64,000 bases of DNA from Coffea arabica (Eukaryota > Streptophyta > Magnoliopsida > Gentianales > Rubiaceae): contig NC_092320.1 in NCBI RefSeq assembly GCF_036785885.1, positions 11,223,557-11,287,556 on the forward strand, given 5' to 3'. Positions 1-12,942 of the stretch are shown piece by piece; positions within the stretch are counted from its first letter, which is position 1, and the number at the start of each line of letters is the position of its first letter. Below the pieces are notes generated by a model, which did not search any database, had not been told where the DNA came from, and saw nothing but the letters and a program-made list of their open reading frames with translations. A program made the position numbers and the translations under genes.

Positions 1-2257
1 TCAGCAATAGCTGAGTTGACCCATTGTACAAGGTCTGTTCCACCCTTTTGATTGTTCAGATATTGGGAAGGAAACTTCCCTGTTAGAATTTCTAGAATGA
101 TTATTCCAAGACAGTAGACGTCACTTTTAGGTGTCAGTTGCTGGTATAGTATGGCTTCTGGAGATTTATACGCGAACAACGATTGTGCAGTCTGCGTGTT
201 GCTAATTAGTGGAAAGAAAGCGTAGTCTGTGAGGAGTGGTTCATAACTCGAAGAAAGCAGAATGTTGGAAGACTTGAGGTTCCCGTGAGGCAGCTCGTAG
301 GAGGCAAATTCAGAATGGAGAAATCCCAATCCTTGCGCAACTCCCTGGATGATTTTCAAGCGAATAGGCCAATTCAGTTCAGCATGAGAAGTGCCGCGAT
401 CACCTGAGGAAGCAGTGGAACTTTGTTGCAAAAGTAATCCTAATTTCTTGAAAAAGAAAAAGAGAACGAACTTGCAGGTGACAGCAGTAGTTGATTATCA
501 AGAGAATTTAGTTCATACTAAGAACAGTCGTCGCTTAAAACATCGAAATCCAGAGTAATTTGTAAGCTTTTAAGGTGCAGTTTGAATTAATTCAACTCAT
601 GCAGCTGTCTGGCTTCTTTATATGCATCCTTCTGAAAGCACGTGTCTTTGAATCGGTTGTAATCATGAAATCTACTCTTCTAAATTCTTAAAAGCATGCA
701 GAAATCTTTTGGAAAACAAGTTTCCAGCATGACATCATTTATATCTGAGAGAGATATCCATAATATTTGCTTTTTTCCCCCCATTTTTCCATGCATTGAA
801 ACATGTTTTGCCTAGCAGAACTAAAATTCCAATGCACATAAGGCTAGCATTTTACTAGATTTTAACTTTTTTCCCCCACAGCCGATGCTCATAGCAAGAA
901 ACTTTATAAATATTTAAATGATGACTGTCAAAGGAATTAAACTAAAAATCCTCGTACCATGCAAGAGATACAATAAGCTGCCTTTGGGAATGAATTCAGA
1001 CACCAAAAGCTTCTCATCCTTTCTGTAATGGTAGGCCAATGGTGGTAAAATATTCTGGTGCCTCAAGTTGCCAAGCCGTCTGATCTCAGAATCAAAGGCA
1101 TCCTTGCTCAACTTGTTCATCTCTCTCATCCTCTTTACCACGACAGACACCCCATTTCCCATTAACGCCTTGTAGGCTGACCCTAATCCCCCATTTCCAA
1201 GTACCTCTGCAGCTGCCTTCATCAAGTCTTGCAAACCAAATGTACCTTTTGCATCATTAACCACCACAAGATCACCAACAGACTTCCCATGATGGGAGCT
1301 TTTCCTCGAGTGGAATGAATCATTTCCCCTTCTGGAGCTTGTGCTCCTCCTGTTTGAACTGGGAACGCGCACTTCCACTATGTCATCAATATTTTCTTTC
1401 GCCAGCACATCGAAGTGATCCTCCTTCTGCTTGGCCTTGAAAAAAATAGTCATCAACAGGAGGGCGACCACAACCCCCAAAATCACCCATTTTGTGCCTG
1501 ATCCTTCAGAATCATCGTCAGTACCACTTGGAGACATTTCATCCGGTGGGGTTTGGCTGCAGTCCTTTTGCAAAACAGTCCCACAAACCCCAGGATTTCC
1601 CTCAAAAGACTTTGCACCGAATCTTGACATGCCTTGAGGGATTTCACCCTCTAATTTATTATTTGCTAAACTAAGGTTTGATAGAGAATTCTGGTCTATT
1701 AATGGAACAGGACCTGAAAATTCATTCCTTTCCAAGTTGAGCTCAGCGAGATTCTGTAATTGGCCTAATGATGCCGGGATATTTCCTGAAAACTTGTTTT
1801 CTGCAAGCCAAACTTTCCTTAAGGACCCCATTTGTGAAAAGAAATCTGATGGAATTTCACCTGAAAATTGATTGCCTTGAATAAAGAGAGCCCTCAAACC
1901 ACCTAGCTTGTTGAAAGGTGGTATTGGGCCTGAGAAATTATTATAGGCGAGTGTGAGGCTTCTAAGGTTCTCGAGCTTAGATAAATATTCAACATCAATA
2001 TCTCCAGAGAGACCAATACCCTGGAGTCTGATGGTTTGGACGGTTTCTTCATGACATACAACGCCTTTCCATGTCTTACCCGCGGCACAGGGTGATGTGC
2101 CTTTTATCCATGAAGAATCTATAGCTGCAGTGTTTCTTAATGAATCTTTGAAACCAAAAAGAGCTTCATCATCTTTTAGGGAAGTAGAAACAGGTGACAG
2201 AAACAGAATCAGGAAGAGAGAAAGGAGTTGAGAAGGGAGACGGCGAACAGCAGTCAT
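1..2257 (-). CDS. Pollen receptor-like kinase (LRR receptor, probable pseudokinase), 3' end beyond window
   Basis: Two exons are visible: 958-2257 and 1-403, the second running off the window. The donor (957-956) and acceptor (405-404) join HG to DRGTS in frame. The predicted protein has a signal peptide (about residues 1-26), a cysteine-capped N-terminal LRR domain, about six LRRs (residues 75-215), a membrane helix (257-273), a Ser/Arg-rich juxtamembrane stretch and a kinase-like domain. The glycine loop (GNGGLGSAYKA, from 354) and the lysine in VVVKRM (K375) are present. The catalytic loop reads HGNLKSSN instead of HRDLKxxN, and DFG is replaced by DYA. These changes are typical of the LRR-III PRK family, which acts at the pollen-tube plasma membrane with ROP-GEFs. 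Family assignment rests on the whole layout and on the LTDYAFFPL-type motif; orthology to one PRK is not claimed. The start is the first ATG before the signal peptide. Confidence 0.9.
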
Positions 2258-4132
2258 TTTTATGATTAAACAAAAAGTTGACACCTCCCAGAAGAAATGT
2301 GCCGCTGTTCGGAGAGATTGGAATTCTCTGAATTTTTGCATGGGAGGTGTTTTGCTTAGCTTTGATTGTTTTGGACCTGAAATGGTGAGTCATGGTGTGA
2401 TGTGGTTGTGCTGTGAGTTTTACAAAAGATTGGTGATGGAGCTAGCAGCTCCTCGTAATGAGAAAATTCCAAGAATAGACTCAGATTTTGGGGTACGAAA
2501 GAGAGGTGAACCTTGCATTGACCTTTTCAGCGTTTTGGGAGACCTTTTCGGGCCATAACGAGGCAAAGTTTGTCTAAACTCCCAAAAATCGGGGTTGATC
2601 AACTTTGGTACATACTACCAACAACGCTGACAAGGGGCAGAACTGTACAACTGTAATCACCTAGACTAGATGGTAGTTTGGAGTAAATCAAGACGGATTG
2701 ACTGAAACTTTCCACTAAATCAAGAACACCATCAAATTCAGAAGAAAAATGGCACTGGAACTGGACAGAGGTATATATCAACCAGGAGGAGAAATTGCGC
2801 TCTGCCAGAGTTGGGATATATATACATCTCTCGCAGGAAAATCAGTGAATCTGTTAATCATGGCATTCATGAATCATCTGAAAGATCTTATGATTGGCTC
2901 CTGGTAGATGCAATATAAGAAATTGCTTCCTTTAGTAACATGACCGTCACTGTATGTTGCAATAGCAAAAGTTGAGCTCCTGGTGTATGGATTGGAGATC
3001 TCTAAGATAACAGCTAATTTTGCATTTCTCCCTCTGCAATTTGCACATGGCTTTTCTGCTGCAAAATGGTACAAATTACTAATATGGCGCAGGTAAAAGT
3101 AAAACTTCTGTCTGGAATTCTGGATATCTTGCTAGTTTGCATGATGTGGGCAATCTAATATTGCATAGGCTTGTCATATGCTGACAATCCAACACCCCTT
3201 ATTTCCTGAGCCCCATGTCTCTGCCTGGCTCAGGCACTGGGGCTTCCCATTGGCTGATTCGAGTGTTTTGGATATGAGTCCAGCATTGTTCCAAGCTGCT
3301 GTTCCAGTATTTCCCTTCTCTTTTTTATTACGGAAGATTGAAGTGCAGCAGCATGATGAAATCAGCTCAATAGCTCCTCTTTAGCCACCTTCATCCTAAG
3401 TCTCAACTCCCAATACATCATTCATCTCCTTCTTTGTCATAGCAGTGTATTCTCTGACACTCCACATGATAGAAGCAATAAGATGTTTTGCCTCCATTTG
3501 TACTCATCGTCTTCAACAGCCTCCTTGAAGGCACAGAATCCTCTTCAGTAATTTTAATCCCTGAAAGCCCCGTACTAGCCAGATGCCTCCTATAGTCCTA
3601 TTATTATTTGGGTTTGTCTCAAGCCATTATCATCCCCACTCTTCTTTGATGGCAACAAACTCTAGGCATTGTGCAATAGCTAGCATCACAAAAACAAGAC
3701 TAGAAGAATTGTTGGTCCTTACAGCAGAAGATGTTGGTCCTTACAGCAGAAGATGGATTCTATGTTTAATGTATACGATTAATATAGAACAAAAAAAAGT
3801 GATACTGCTAACTTGGGCGTTGAGTTGGAGATCAATTTGAATGCAATCGCACAAGATTGGTCATCTAATAAACTGCATGTGTTATCGCTTCCGATGGACA
3901 AACTGAGATCTGATTGACCAAATTTATTCCAGACTCGAGTGTCCACCTAGTTGTAAATTACTAGAAGGAGAAGACTATTAAAGTGACGAGTTTCTATATT
4001 CATTCAGCATGTAAGAGTCGAGAGTATATTAGAATAGAAAAGAACAGCAAGAATAAAACTCGGAGATTGCCTTGTCATACTTCTTCCATCTTCGAATGTG
4101 TTCATGTATCTAGCCCCAACCCAAAATACCGG
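2258..4132. other. Intergenic spacer between the two minus-strand genes
   Basis: The first part upstream of the receptor-kinase ATG should hold its promoter and 5' UTR, and the part near 4000-4132 should hold the 3' UTR of LHCA6. I see no complete gene. Short open frames at 2874-3074 (minus) and 3178-3384 (plus) match nothing I recognise. On the minus strand near 3340-3690 there are short patches that look like old coding sequence (for example a piece reading MLAIAQCLEF) broken by stops, but I cannot name the source. Confidence 0.5.
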
Positions 4133-5906
4133 TCAGTGTGATGTGAAAGCCTGCAATAAATAAATAAATACGTTCAACATTAGCTCATGTAGTTTCCTTG
4201 AACTGATGATTGACATGCATAATCTCTTGACTGCTAATATTGCCATTCATATTTGGAATCTCATCACTTCTCCTTTTCTTTGATAAATATGCTACAATAT
4301 CCGGTTCTCTGAGATCAGACCAGATAAATTTTAATTATAAAACAGTCTAAATAAAGGGACCTCCAATAAAGAATCAGCCAGAAGAAGTTTGAAGGATCAA
4401 CTTCACATCCACCCACATTTCAACAAGACATTGAAATATGATCTTCTATGGTTCAAACTTTGATCCAAGTAGAGAATCTATGCACTTGAATACAGATAAA
4501 AGGAGTTTCATGAATTAAGATGAAGTACCGAAAAAATGTTGTGGTGGCCTGGATCTGCTATGTGAGCCATCAAGTTCTCAACAGGACCTTCTCCAGTGTA
4601 AACGGCCTGGAAACAAAAGCCAACAAAAGCTAACATTGCAAGTCTCCCATTCTTGATTTCCTTTGTCCTTAAGACCATAACCGGTTCGGGTGATCCCCTT
4701 CCCCACATGAACGGATCAAACCACAGACCACCAGGGTAACCAACATCAGGCTTCGGCTTCTTCTTATGAGGTAATGTAGGTTCAATGTCAACACACCCTG
4801 GATTCATCATATCAGCCCATCGTCGACCCTCAGCCCATCCCATCAGCACAAGCTGCACCACAAATAAGGTCGTGGGATCTGCAAAATATTCCCGTGCACC
4901 AGCATCATACCAAGAGAAGTTCTCGATGAAGCCTAGACTTTCAAGCCATTCTGGAATCAGTATTCCAGCTACAGCAAGCATTGCCCATCTGCTATGCATT
5001 AGTTCAGCTTGAGCAAACCATTTAAGCAGCTCTGGATCAGATCCTAATCATGATGACAAAGGCTCATCTTTTAATGAAAACCGGCCTAACATAAATATCT
5101 GCAGGAATGAGTTTTGCAAGTAGCCCACATGATAAGTTATTTTAAGTCATAGCTGCATAGTGCATACCTAGTCCTAAAGGGTCAAAACCAAAATCTCCAG
5201 GGAGGCTGCGAGAATTAATGAAAATGAACATAAGTAAGCACATCAATCAGTAATTGCAGTCTTAATTTCAACAATGATCCATCACTTCTAGGTTGCAATT
5301 TCAAGAAAAAGAGAGCACTACGGTCAAAATTTCTGAAACTCCAAAATTAATCTTCTCATCATCAAGGATGACTGATTATGTAACACACAAATTCGTTGCC
5401 CAGGAAATTTGTCAATAATTTAGTTAATTATTGGATGAAGCGTTGCGCGGTACAACATTTGAACTTGCATATCATGGAGCAGTAGATACGAATAGAGAGA
5501 GAGAGAGAGTTAATATACCTGCCATCAAGCCATTCTGGAGGTGAACTCCCTGGGAACCACAAAGGCCTATCCGGGGGAAGTGGCTCACAGACACTGGACA
5601 CCCCTTTTGTAGCATTCAAACGACTTCTTCCTAACAAGCATGCTCTTGTGACTCTTCCTGGCAACGATTTTGTATTTATTTCGCTGAAAGAAATGACAAG
5701 CAGAATTAGATTCTATGACTGGAAAGTTCATTCATTAGCAAATGACAATTGATACTGTACTGTGCATGTCCAAAAAAAAGGTCGATGCATCTTAAGGATC
5801 AACGCAAACCTCTACAATTAGATGAACTTGCGAAAAAAAATGAGGAAAGAAAATGTGACCTGGTTGGAATGCTTGAAAGTGCAGTTGAAGCAATGGACAG
5901 AGCCAT
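4133..5906 (-). CDS. LHCA6: Photosystem I chlorophyll a/b-binding protein 6 (Lhca6), chloroplast
   Basis: Five exons on the minus strand: 5860-5906, 5519-5683, 5168-5205, 4529-5043 and 4133-4150. They sum to 783 nt, giving 260 residues plus stop, and all junctions use GT-AG and keep frame. The N-terminus is Ser/Thr-rich like a chloroplast transit peptide. The mature part contains [20 protein letters not shown], then [17 protein letters not shown], a first helix with [11 protein letters not shown], the middle-helix region [11 protein letters not shown], and the third helix [15 protein letters not shown]. It ends FSAFTSH. The ENFSWYDAG segment and the FTSH end point to Lhca6 rather than the closely related Lhca2, which ends AAFTPK. 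In Arabidopsis Lhca6 is a minor antenna protein that links PSI to the chloroplast NDH complex. The 38-nt third exon and 18-nt last exon are easily missed by gene finders. Confidence 0.95.
5494..5510. repeat. GA/CT microsatellite in LHCA6 intron 2
   Basis: A short run of alternating GA lies just downstream of the exon 2 donor of LHCA6 (a CT run on the coding strand). Confidence 0.7.
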
Positions 5907-6322
5907 TTTGATGGAAGTTCACAGGTCTTCCTAAACTGAAGAGGGTAGTAGCAGCTTAAGCTTACTGATGTTATTCAGAGGATGGCATTTCCACGAGACT
6001 CATCCACAGGTTAAAGAGTGGTGAGATGTGGAGCAATGAGGGCCATGGTAGTTTGTGATGGACGCCAGACTCACTGGCTTAGTGAATTCTCCTACTAGTT
6101 GTAAAGTGGGCTGGCCCATTTGGTTCAAGGCCTTCATTCTTCTTCCCGTGCTAGACCTGTACATTTTGGACTAATTAGTGTGACTATGATCCAGCACTGT
6201 CCCAAAGTCCAAATTGAGCTGGAAAGGACATTTCTAGGTAAAGTCTTGCTTTCTTTTTTAATTATTTTTCTTTTAATAAAATTTGGAATAATAGACTAAT
6301 TAACATAAAGAAACTTCACTCA

Positions 6323-6361
<39 letters not shown>

Positions 6362-7849
6362 TATATCTCATAATACAACTCCTTGAAGTCCTTACCTATC
6401 AAATACAATTAAACGCAAAGTTAGGGTCTAAGGAATGCAGCAAAAATTAGGTACCGGGCTCTGTAAAACCTTTTCTCGCATAAACATAGAACTGGAAGCT
6501 TGCCATCCTACATTTTAGCAAAACTTTCTCCCAATTTGAAGTTCATTCCATCAATCTTAGCCATTCAGTTGCCACCTTCTCTATTTCTCCTCTTCTTCTT
6601 ACTACCACTAATTGGTGCAGCAACTGCCCAAATGCGTACACTGTAGAATGACAGAGTCTTTTTTGATTGAATCTTTTGTGTTGCAGAATGACAAAAGTCT
6701 ATGTCAAGTTGTCAACTGAGTACAACCGCGCGCCCATAACAAAGCAACTAGTTGTTTAAGTTTGGCATTTGGCAACTGCACCCTCTCTTCTGAAAGAGAC
6801 GTCACAATTACAATCGCTCCATAGTATATATACTATGCTTCAGCGTTAGAACGTGTCTATCAGCATAGCATCTTTTTTCCATTCTGAACTAAGTTGACAT
6901 TCCAAGACTGTTAAGACTGGAAATATAGCTAACTTGTATACCTATATATCCATCCATTAACACAATTATGCAGTTGTAAAATATTCCACAGAAGAACTCG
7001 CGGGCTCTTTTGATGGAGCACTTTGTTATCCTCTCGTATTTTCTTTAGGGAGCTTTTGGGTCCTACCTGAATGCAAGGGTAAAGGAAAGGAAACTGCAGG
7101 AGAATCAGTCACTTTTTCTTCTTGACTAGTAGCACTATGTACTTTGGTTTGCAGGGAAATTAATACTGAACTTTTGTCGGTGCCAAATCTTATATATACT
7201 GATAGTATACACTATCACCGTTTGATTCATGACATATATATAAAACTTAAATTTCAAATTCAACTTTTACATGGTTATCGTTCTAATTGATACTGAACTT
7301 TTGTTAGTACCATTTCATTAGTACTTGCTTCTCCTTTTTTATAAAAAAAAAAAAAAAAAATTGATGAAAATTCTAGTGCCAATATCCTCACCAGTTCACA
7401 AATTATTTCAAGTACGTAATAAAATTAGAGAAGTGAGGAAAAAAATGGGAACAAAAAAAATTTAAAAAAAAAGAGAGAAAAAGAAAGCCCAAGACAAAGT
7501 GGCCCAAAACACACAGGTCGAGCAGCACCAAAACGTTCACGGCTCCCCCAACCAACTTCCAATTGAAAATGAAAAGCAAACTCTTTTCTTTCTTTTCTCC
7601 GTCTCTTCCCTTCAAATGCACTCCTCCATTCCCGTCTCTCTCATATCCCACTGCTGATTCCGACTGCAACCTGCCACCCTCCTGTTCCACCCCCACCCCT
7701 TCCCCAATCCCCCAAAGCCTAAGCTCCATACAACCAAACCAGATCTGTCTCTCTATCGACTATTCTGTAAGCCCGATATTAATGTATTCAAAACGTTCCC
7801 ACCTTGCTCCCTTGGCACTTTCCTAGTCAAAAACAGAAACACAAAAATT
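5907..7849. other. Divergent intergenic region between LHCA6 and the polygalacturonase gene
   Basis: This 1.9-kb stretch lies between two divergently transcribed genes, so it should contain both promoters. It is AT-rich, with a long TA microsatellite at 6325-6366 and an A-run near 7342-7360. The last 300 bases (7560-7849) turn C/T-rich, fitting a 5' leader for the downstream gene. An open frame at 7563-7826 overlaps this leader but has no coding character that I trust. Confidence 0.55.
6325..6366. repeat. TA dinucleotide microsatellite
   Basis: About 20 units of TA with a single C interruption near the right end, in the LHCA6/polygalacturonase spacer. Confidence 0.9.
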
Positions 7850-10800
7850 ATGGTTGAGACTGGTACGACGTCTTCGTGGTGGCGGACTCAACTCCAAATC
7901 CACCATCACCGGCGGTGGATCTCTACATTCTTCACTACCCGCAAGACCCTTTTGGCTGCTCTTTGGATCGCCTTCTTCTTCACGGTTTTTTTGTGGCAGC
8001 AGAGGGGTGCCGCAGCTGGATTCTCGATTTTTCGGCGACCCATTTCTTCTAGGGCCTTTCCTAAGCTCCGGCCGGTGGCTTTCAACTTGACGGATTTTGG
8101 GGCGGTGGGCGATGGGGTTACCGTAAATACTGCAGCTTTTGAGAGAGCTATGATGGCTATTTCTAAGCGTGGGAAAAAAGGTGGTGGACAGCTCAATGTA
8201 CCGCCGGGATATTGGCTTACTGCCCCTTTCAATCTCACTAGTCACTTGACTTTATTCCTTGCTGAAGGTGCTGAAATACTTGGAATTAATGTGAGTTTTC
8301 TGCCATTTGACTCTTTTTGTACTTGTGTCTGTTGAACTTGCTTGTAAGTAGCTGAATGTCAATTAATGCTTAAAAGTTGTGCATTTTAGCACAGATTTTG
8401 TATTGATAATCGGGTGGAAATGCTCTTTTGAATATGTCAATTAGATGGGTGCTGTTGGTGGGTGAGGTTGGTGTTACTACATGCCTTTTTGCTACACCAT
8501 TAGCATGCTTCCTTATATCAAGAGGCAATTTGTAGAATTTGGGTTAAGCTGGATCTGTGATTGAGTTCATTTCAGACTTCGATTATAAATTAAGTTCGGT
8601 ATAGTTACTGTTGTACTCGATGTGATCGATTGAAAATTGAATGGAAGAGAATTCTGGGCGGAACATTCTGATTTAGATGGAACTGGAGTTCTGTGATTGA
8701 GTTCATTTGAGACTTCAATTATAAATTAAGTTTGGTATAGTTACTGTTGTACTTGATGTGATCGATTGAAATTGAATGGAAGATAATTTCTGGGCGGCAT
8801 ACTAAAATTTAGATGAAACTGGAGTTCTGTGATCCATTATGGGATTTGCATAAAAAACACATGGCTAATTAGATACGCAAATTGATGTCTACTTTACCCA
8901 GGGGCTTTCTCTCGAGAAAGATCATGCACAAAGGCAATGAGAGTATTGTAACTGCATAGAGTCTTAGACCTCAACTTTCAATTGGTTGAATATCTTCTTT
9001 TGTAGGACCTTAGCTGAATGTTTACTTGAGTAAGTTTGTTTCTGATGGAGAAGGTGCAATGATGATCTTATCCAATCTCGTTAATCTGATGATTACTGAG
9101 GACAACCCTCTAATCCATTTTCAATTGACTGAGCACCTTCCCTTTCTTTCCTTTTATAGATGTACTTACTAGTTTGCCGTTACCTGCTTGTTTGATGAAG
9201 TTTATGAACTATCTCTATCAATATTAGTGAAATGTTGCTGGCAAAAGTGATTTGTACTGAATCCAGCTGTACATTCTGTTGGTTCATCGGTGATACAAAA
9301 GGATGCATTAGTATAAGGGCCTCTCTAATCTACATTGTGGCTTGTTTGATTTTACTACTCTTTCTTCTGTAAAGAACTAAAGATAATCATTAGATGTGAT
9401 TTCCATGAGCTTGTGTTCAGTTAAATTTGGCATCGTTGTACTACTGCAAGTTCTTGGTAGGACAGCAAATACATGTTGATAGAATAGGGACCCTTTGGTT
9501 TGAAGGCCTCTCTAGACTTAGGGTGCGTTTGATAAAATTGAAATCTAAAAATTGAAGTCTAAAATCTAAAATCTGAATCCACTAAGTTATTGAATTGTTA
9601 AATATTAAATCTAATACATTTGAGTGCATATCACATTAAGTGATAAGTGAATAGTTTATCACTTAATTTTGGGAAGTTTTGCCTAGAAAATTCAATGTCA
9701 TTTAATTAATTCAGATGTTCAATTTTTTGTTATCAAATTGTTTGAATATATTAAGATCTGAATCCATTAAATTTAAGTGCAAAACGGAGTTATCAAACAG
9801 GACCTTACATTACACCTTTGCTGGGTTCCTCTACCCTTTCTTTTATAATGTTACTGATTAGATGGGGATTTCATGAGCAAAATGAATTTTATATTTGGAT
9901 GAACTTTTGTTTGTTAAGGAGTTATAAAAATGATGAGTGATTCTTAAGTTTAGGTAGAAACTTCCATGGTTCTTGATCACACTGCAAGAGGGGAGCAGGG
10001 GGAGTAGTGGAGAATGCATAGTTACTGTCGTGGCTCTTTATTACTTAGAATGGGCTGAAAATCAAAAAGCTTCGTCATATACAATATTTTGTGGCTGTAA
10101 GCAACCTTTCTAAAATTTTATGGCATTTTTAATTTGAAGCTCAAAAGTATTTTGTTCTCACTGATGCTTGCCTAAAATTCTAACCTGCTTAAAATGTACC
10201 CTACAATTTTTGTCCTCTTCTGCATAGCTGATGTGTCTTATCTATTTTTCCAAGTTTTTGTAAAGAGTGTGTTGTGATTAAAATGAGTTTGACTCTTCTG
10301 GTTTTCATTTCAACTTGGTATCTTAATAATTTCAACAGAGCCGTCTAATTTTCTCTATCATTTAGCGGCTTGTTCTGCATAAAACACGAAGGGTTAACTA
10401 AAGCCAATTTTCTTGGTGAGTTATGAGTTGATAACATTTTGGTTTCTCAAGCCGAGTTTCATGCTTAGGTGTACATTCAGAGATTGCTTCTTCTTGGCCT
10501 CATCAATACTTTCTACTCATATTGGAAGATTATCTGTGTTTGCTTGGAGCTTGTTGATGTGGACAATGGGCTGTCATTTGGGTTGTGTCTTTCTTAAGCA
10601 CTATCCACTTCTTTTTCATAATTGCTAGTGTCATATCTCTGACAGGATGAGAAGTACTGGCCTCTCATGCCGCCATTGCCATCATATGGCTGTGGGAGGG
10701 AACAACCTGGACCTAGATATGGAAGTTTAATTCATGGTCAAAATCTTAAAGATGTTGTCATTACAGGTTAGCATCTTGGCCCTGGTGAACTGGTTGGACA

Positions 10801-12837
10801 TTTAAGAGTTCTGATACTTCCCCTGTTCCTTATGCCCCCCAAAAAAAATGTAAAAGAAGAATGAGTGTGTGTGTGTGTGTAGATAGGTGCTGAGGCATAT
10901 AAGAAGCACAAGTTTTGAAAGAATCACATTTGAAAGAACAAAAGTTGTATTTTTTTAATGCATAAAAGATTTGAGATTATTTTCTTCAATCGCAAATTTA
11001 TGCATTTAGCATATACTTCATGTGCAACAATAATCTTAGTGATATGTACATCTAGTCTAATGGACTCTGAATAGCTTGTTTGCAATCTTATACTTGTTTC
11101 CTCTGCTGAGGCTAAAAACCTTATCACTGATGATCATGTCAAATGATCTGAAAGCCACTAATGTGCTGTTGTGACTTCAGGACATAATGGTACAATTAAC
11201 GGACAAGGTCAAACATGGTGGAGGAAGTATCGACAAAAGGTTCTTAACCACACCAGAGGGCCACTTCTGCAGATTATGTGGTCTAGTGACATTTTGATCT
11301 CTAACATAACATTACGTGATTCTCCCTTTTGGACATTCCATCCATTTGACTGCAAGAATGTGACAGTTAGGAATGTGACAATCTTGGCACCTGTCTTTGA
11401 AGCTCCAAATACTGATGGAATAGATCCTGGTAAGTCTGTTCTATGTCAGAACACTGTTTAGCTTTTCTGCTCCACCAAATACTGTTGTTCTTGAGCTTTG
11501 AACAATCAAAATAATTTGGTGTAATGTCAACATATCAGCAATGCCTTGTTATTGTAACTTAATCTGGATATTTCCTCAAGTTTTCTGGAACTTGGAGACG
11601 TGTCATAAATCCATTGTAGAGTTGGATGAAAAATATCTAATCTTGGAGGGATTGTCACAATACATGGTTTTGTCTTATTTCTAAGAGCCTAAAGTAATGG
11701 CAATACCTCGATTGTCATCATTGAAGAATTGAAGCCATGGAGCTTTTACTTCACAACCATTCATTTTTCCCACTGTTTAGAAAAGACAATCGCCTAACTT
11801 ATTTTGTTCAACAAACAGATTCATGCGAGGACATGGTAATTGAGGACTGTTACATTAGTGTAGGAGATGACGCTATTGCAATAAAGAGCGGATGGGATCA
11901 GTATGGCATTGCTTATGGACGGCCTTCCAGAAATATACTCATCAGAAACCTTGTAGTTCGATCAATGGTCAGGTCAGAACTCCCCATGTCAATACGATCT
12001 TAATTGTGCTGCGCACTTGTCATTTTTGATATCTGCCTCTTTCCAATGTGCATTTCAGTTTTGGAAAAGCTGTTAGCATGTTGAAGGATTGATAAAAGAA
12101 TTTAGTCTTTTCTCTTTATGTTTTAAGTTGATGATTCTCGTCCTGCATTTTGACCAAGTTCAATCTCCTATTTCTTATTGCTGTTCAACTCAAATGAGAC
12201 CTTGATTTTGTTTTTTCAATTGATTTCAAAGGCTGGTCTTTTAGCCAGACAAATCCCAGTACCCCTTTCAATCAAGTATTTAGTGACTTCCCCATAATGG
12301 AATTATTGCAGTGCTGGCATATCCATAGGCAGCGAGATGTCTGGTGGGGTGTCAAATGTCACTGTGGAGAACGTCCATGTTTGGGGCTCAAGGCGTGCCG
12401 TGCGGATCAAGACAGCCCCTGGAAGAGGAGGATATGTGCGACAGATAACTTACCGGAATTTGACATTTGAGAATGTCAGAGTGGGCATTGTGATCAAGAC
12501 AGATTATAATGAACATCCGGACGATGGATTTGATCCGAAGGCCGTTCCGTCCTTGGAGGATATAAACTACTTCTCAATCCATGGCGAGGGAGTTCGGGTG
12601 CCTGTTCGCATGCATGGGAGCTCAGAAATTCCCGTAAGGAAAGTGACTTTCCGGGATATGTCGGTCGGGATTACTTACAAGAAGAAGCACATATTCCAGT
12701 GTGCTTTTGTTGAAGGCCGGGTCATAGGGACCATTTTTCCAGCACCCTGTGAGAACCTTGATCTATACGATGAACAAGGGCACTTAATCAGGCGTTCTAC
12801 ATCTCAAAACGTGTCAGATATAGATTATGATTTTTGA
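7850..12837 (+). CDS. Membrane-anchored polygalacturonase-like protein, glycoside hydrolase family 28
   Basis: Five exons: 7850-8290, 10646-10766, 11181-11429, 11819-11972 and 12312-12837. They total 1491 nt (496 residues plus stop), with GT-AG borders and frame kept at every junction. Residues 33-49 form a hydrophobic helix after a basic N-terminus, which looks like a signal anchor rather than a cleaved signal peptide. The GH28 hallmarks follow: TDFGAVGDG (81-89), NTDGIDP (264-270), GDDAIAIKSG (286-295) and RIKT (353-356). Where secreted polygalacturonases have a GHG-type motif this protein reads VSAGISIGSEMSGG, so the motif histidine is absent. Family members cleave or trim homogalacturonan in the cell wall; activity here is inferred only from the Asp motifs. 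Several Asn-X-Thr sites support passage through the secretory system. Intron 1 is 2.36 kb and contains a MITE. Confidence 0.93.
9521..9804. mobile_element. Tourist-like MITE in intron 1 of the polygalacturonase gene
   Basis: The ends form imperfect inverted repeats (GGGTGCGTTTGATAA at the left; the right end reads GGTCCTGTTTGATAA on the other strand). They are flanked by a TTA direct repeat at 9518-9520 and 9805-9807. A 3-bp TTA duplication and the G-rich, GTTTG-containing termini are features of the PIF/Harbinger-derived Tourist group. It is 284 bp long with no coding capacity. Confidence 0.75.
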
Positions 12838-12942
12838 TAAGATTTTGCCTTTTGTTTCTCTAGGGCCAATTTTCCAAATGATCAAGTTTCTGAGTGGGAG
12901 GGCAGCATGCTTGGATCAGTAAAAAGTGTGACCACAGGTTTT
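12838..12942 (+). other. 3' UTR region of the polygalacturonase gene
   Basis: Sequence directly after the stop codon, up to the left edge of the duplicated segment. No clear polyadenylation signal could be chosen. Confidence 0.4.

Noticed and set aside
7403-8245. Open frames on the minus strand (for example 7403-7729, 7823-8245 and 7906-8238)
   Set aside because: They overlap the polygalacturonase leader and first exon in other frames, are low in complexity and match no family. They are shadows of the real gene.
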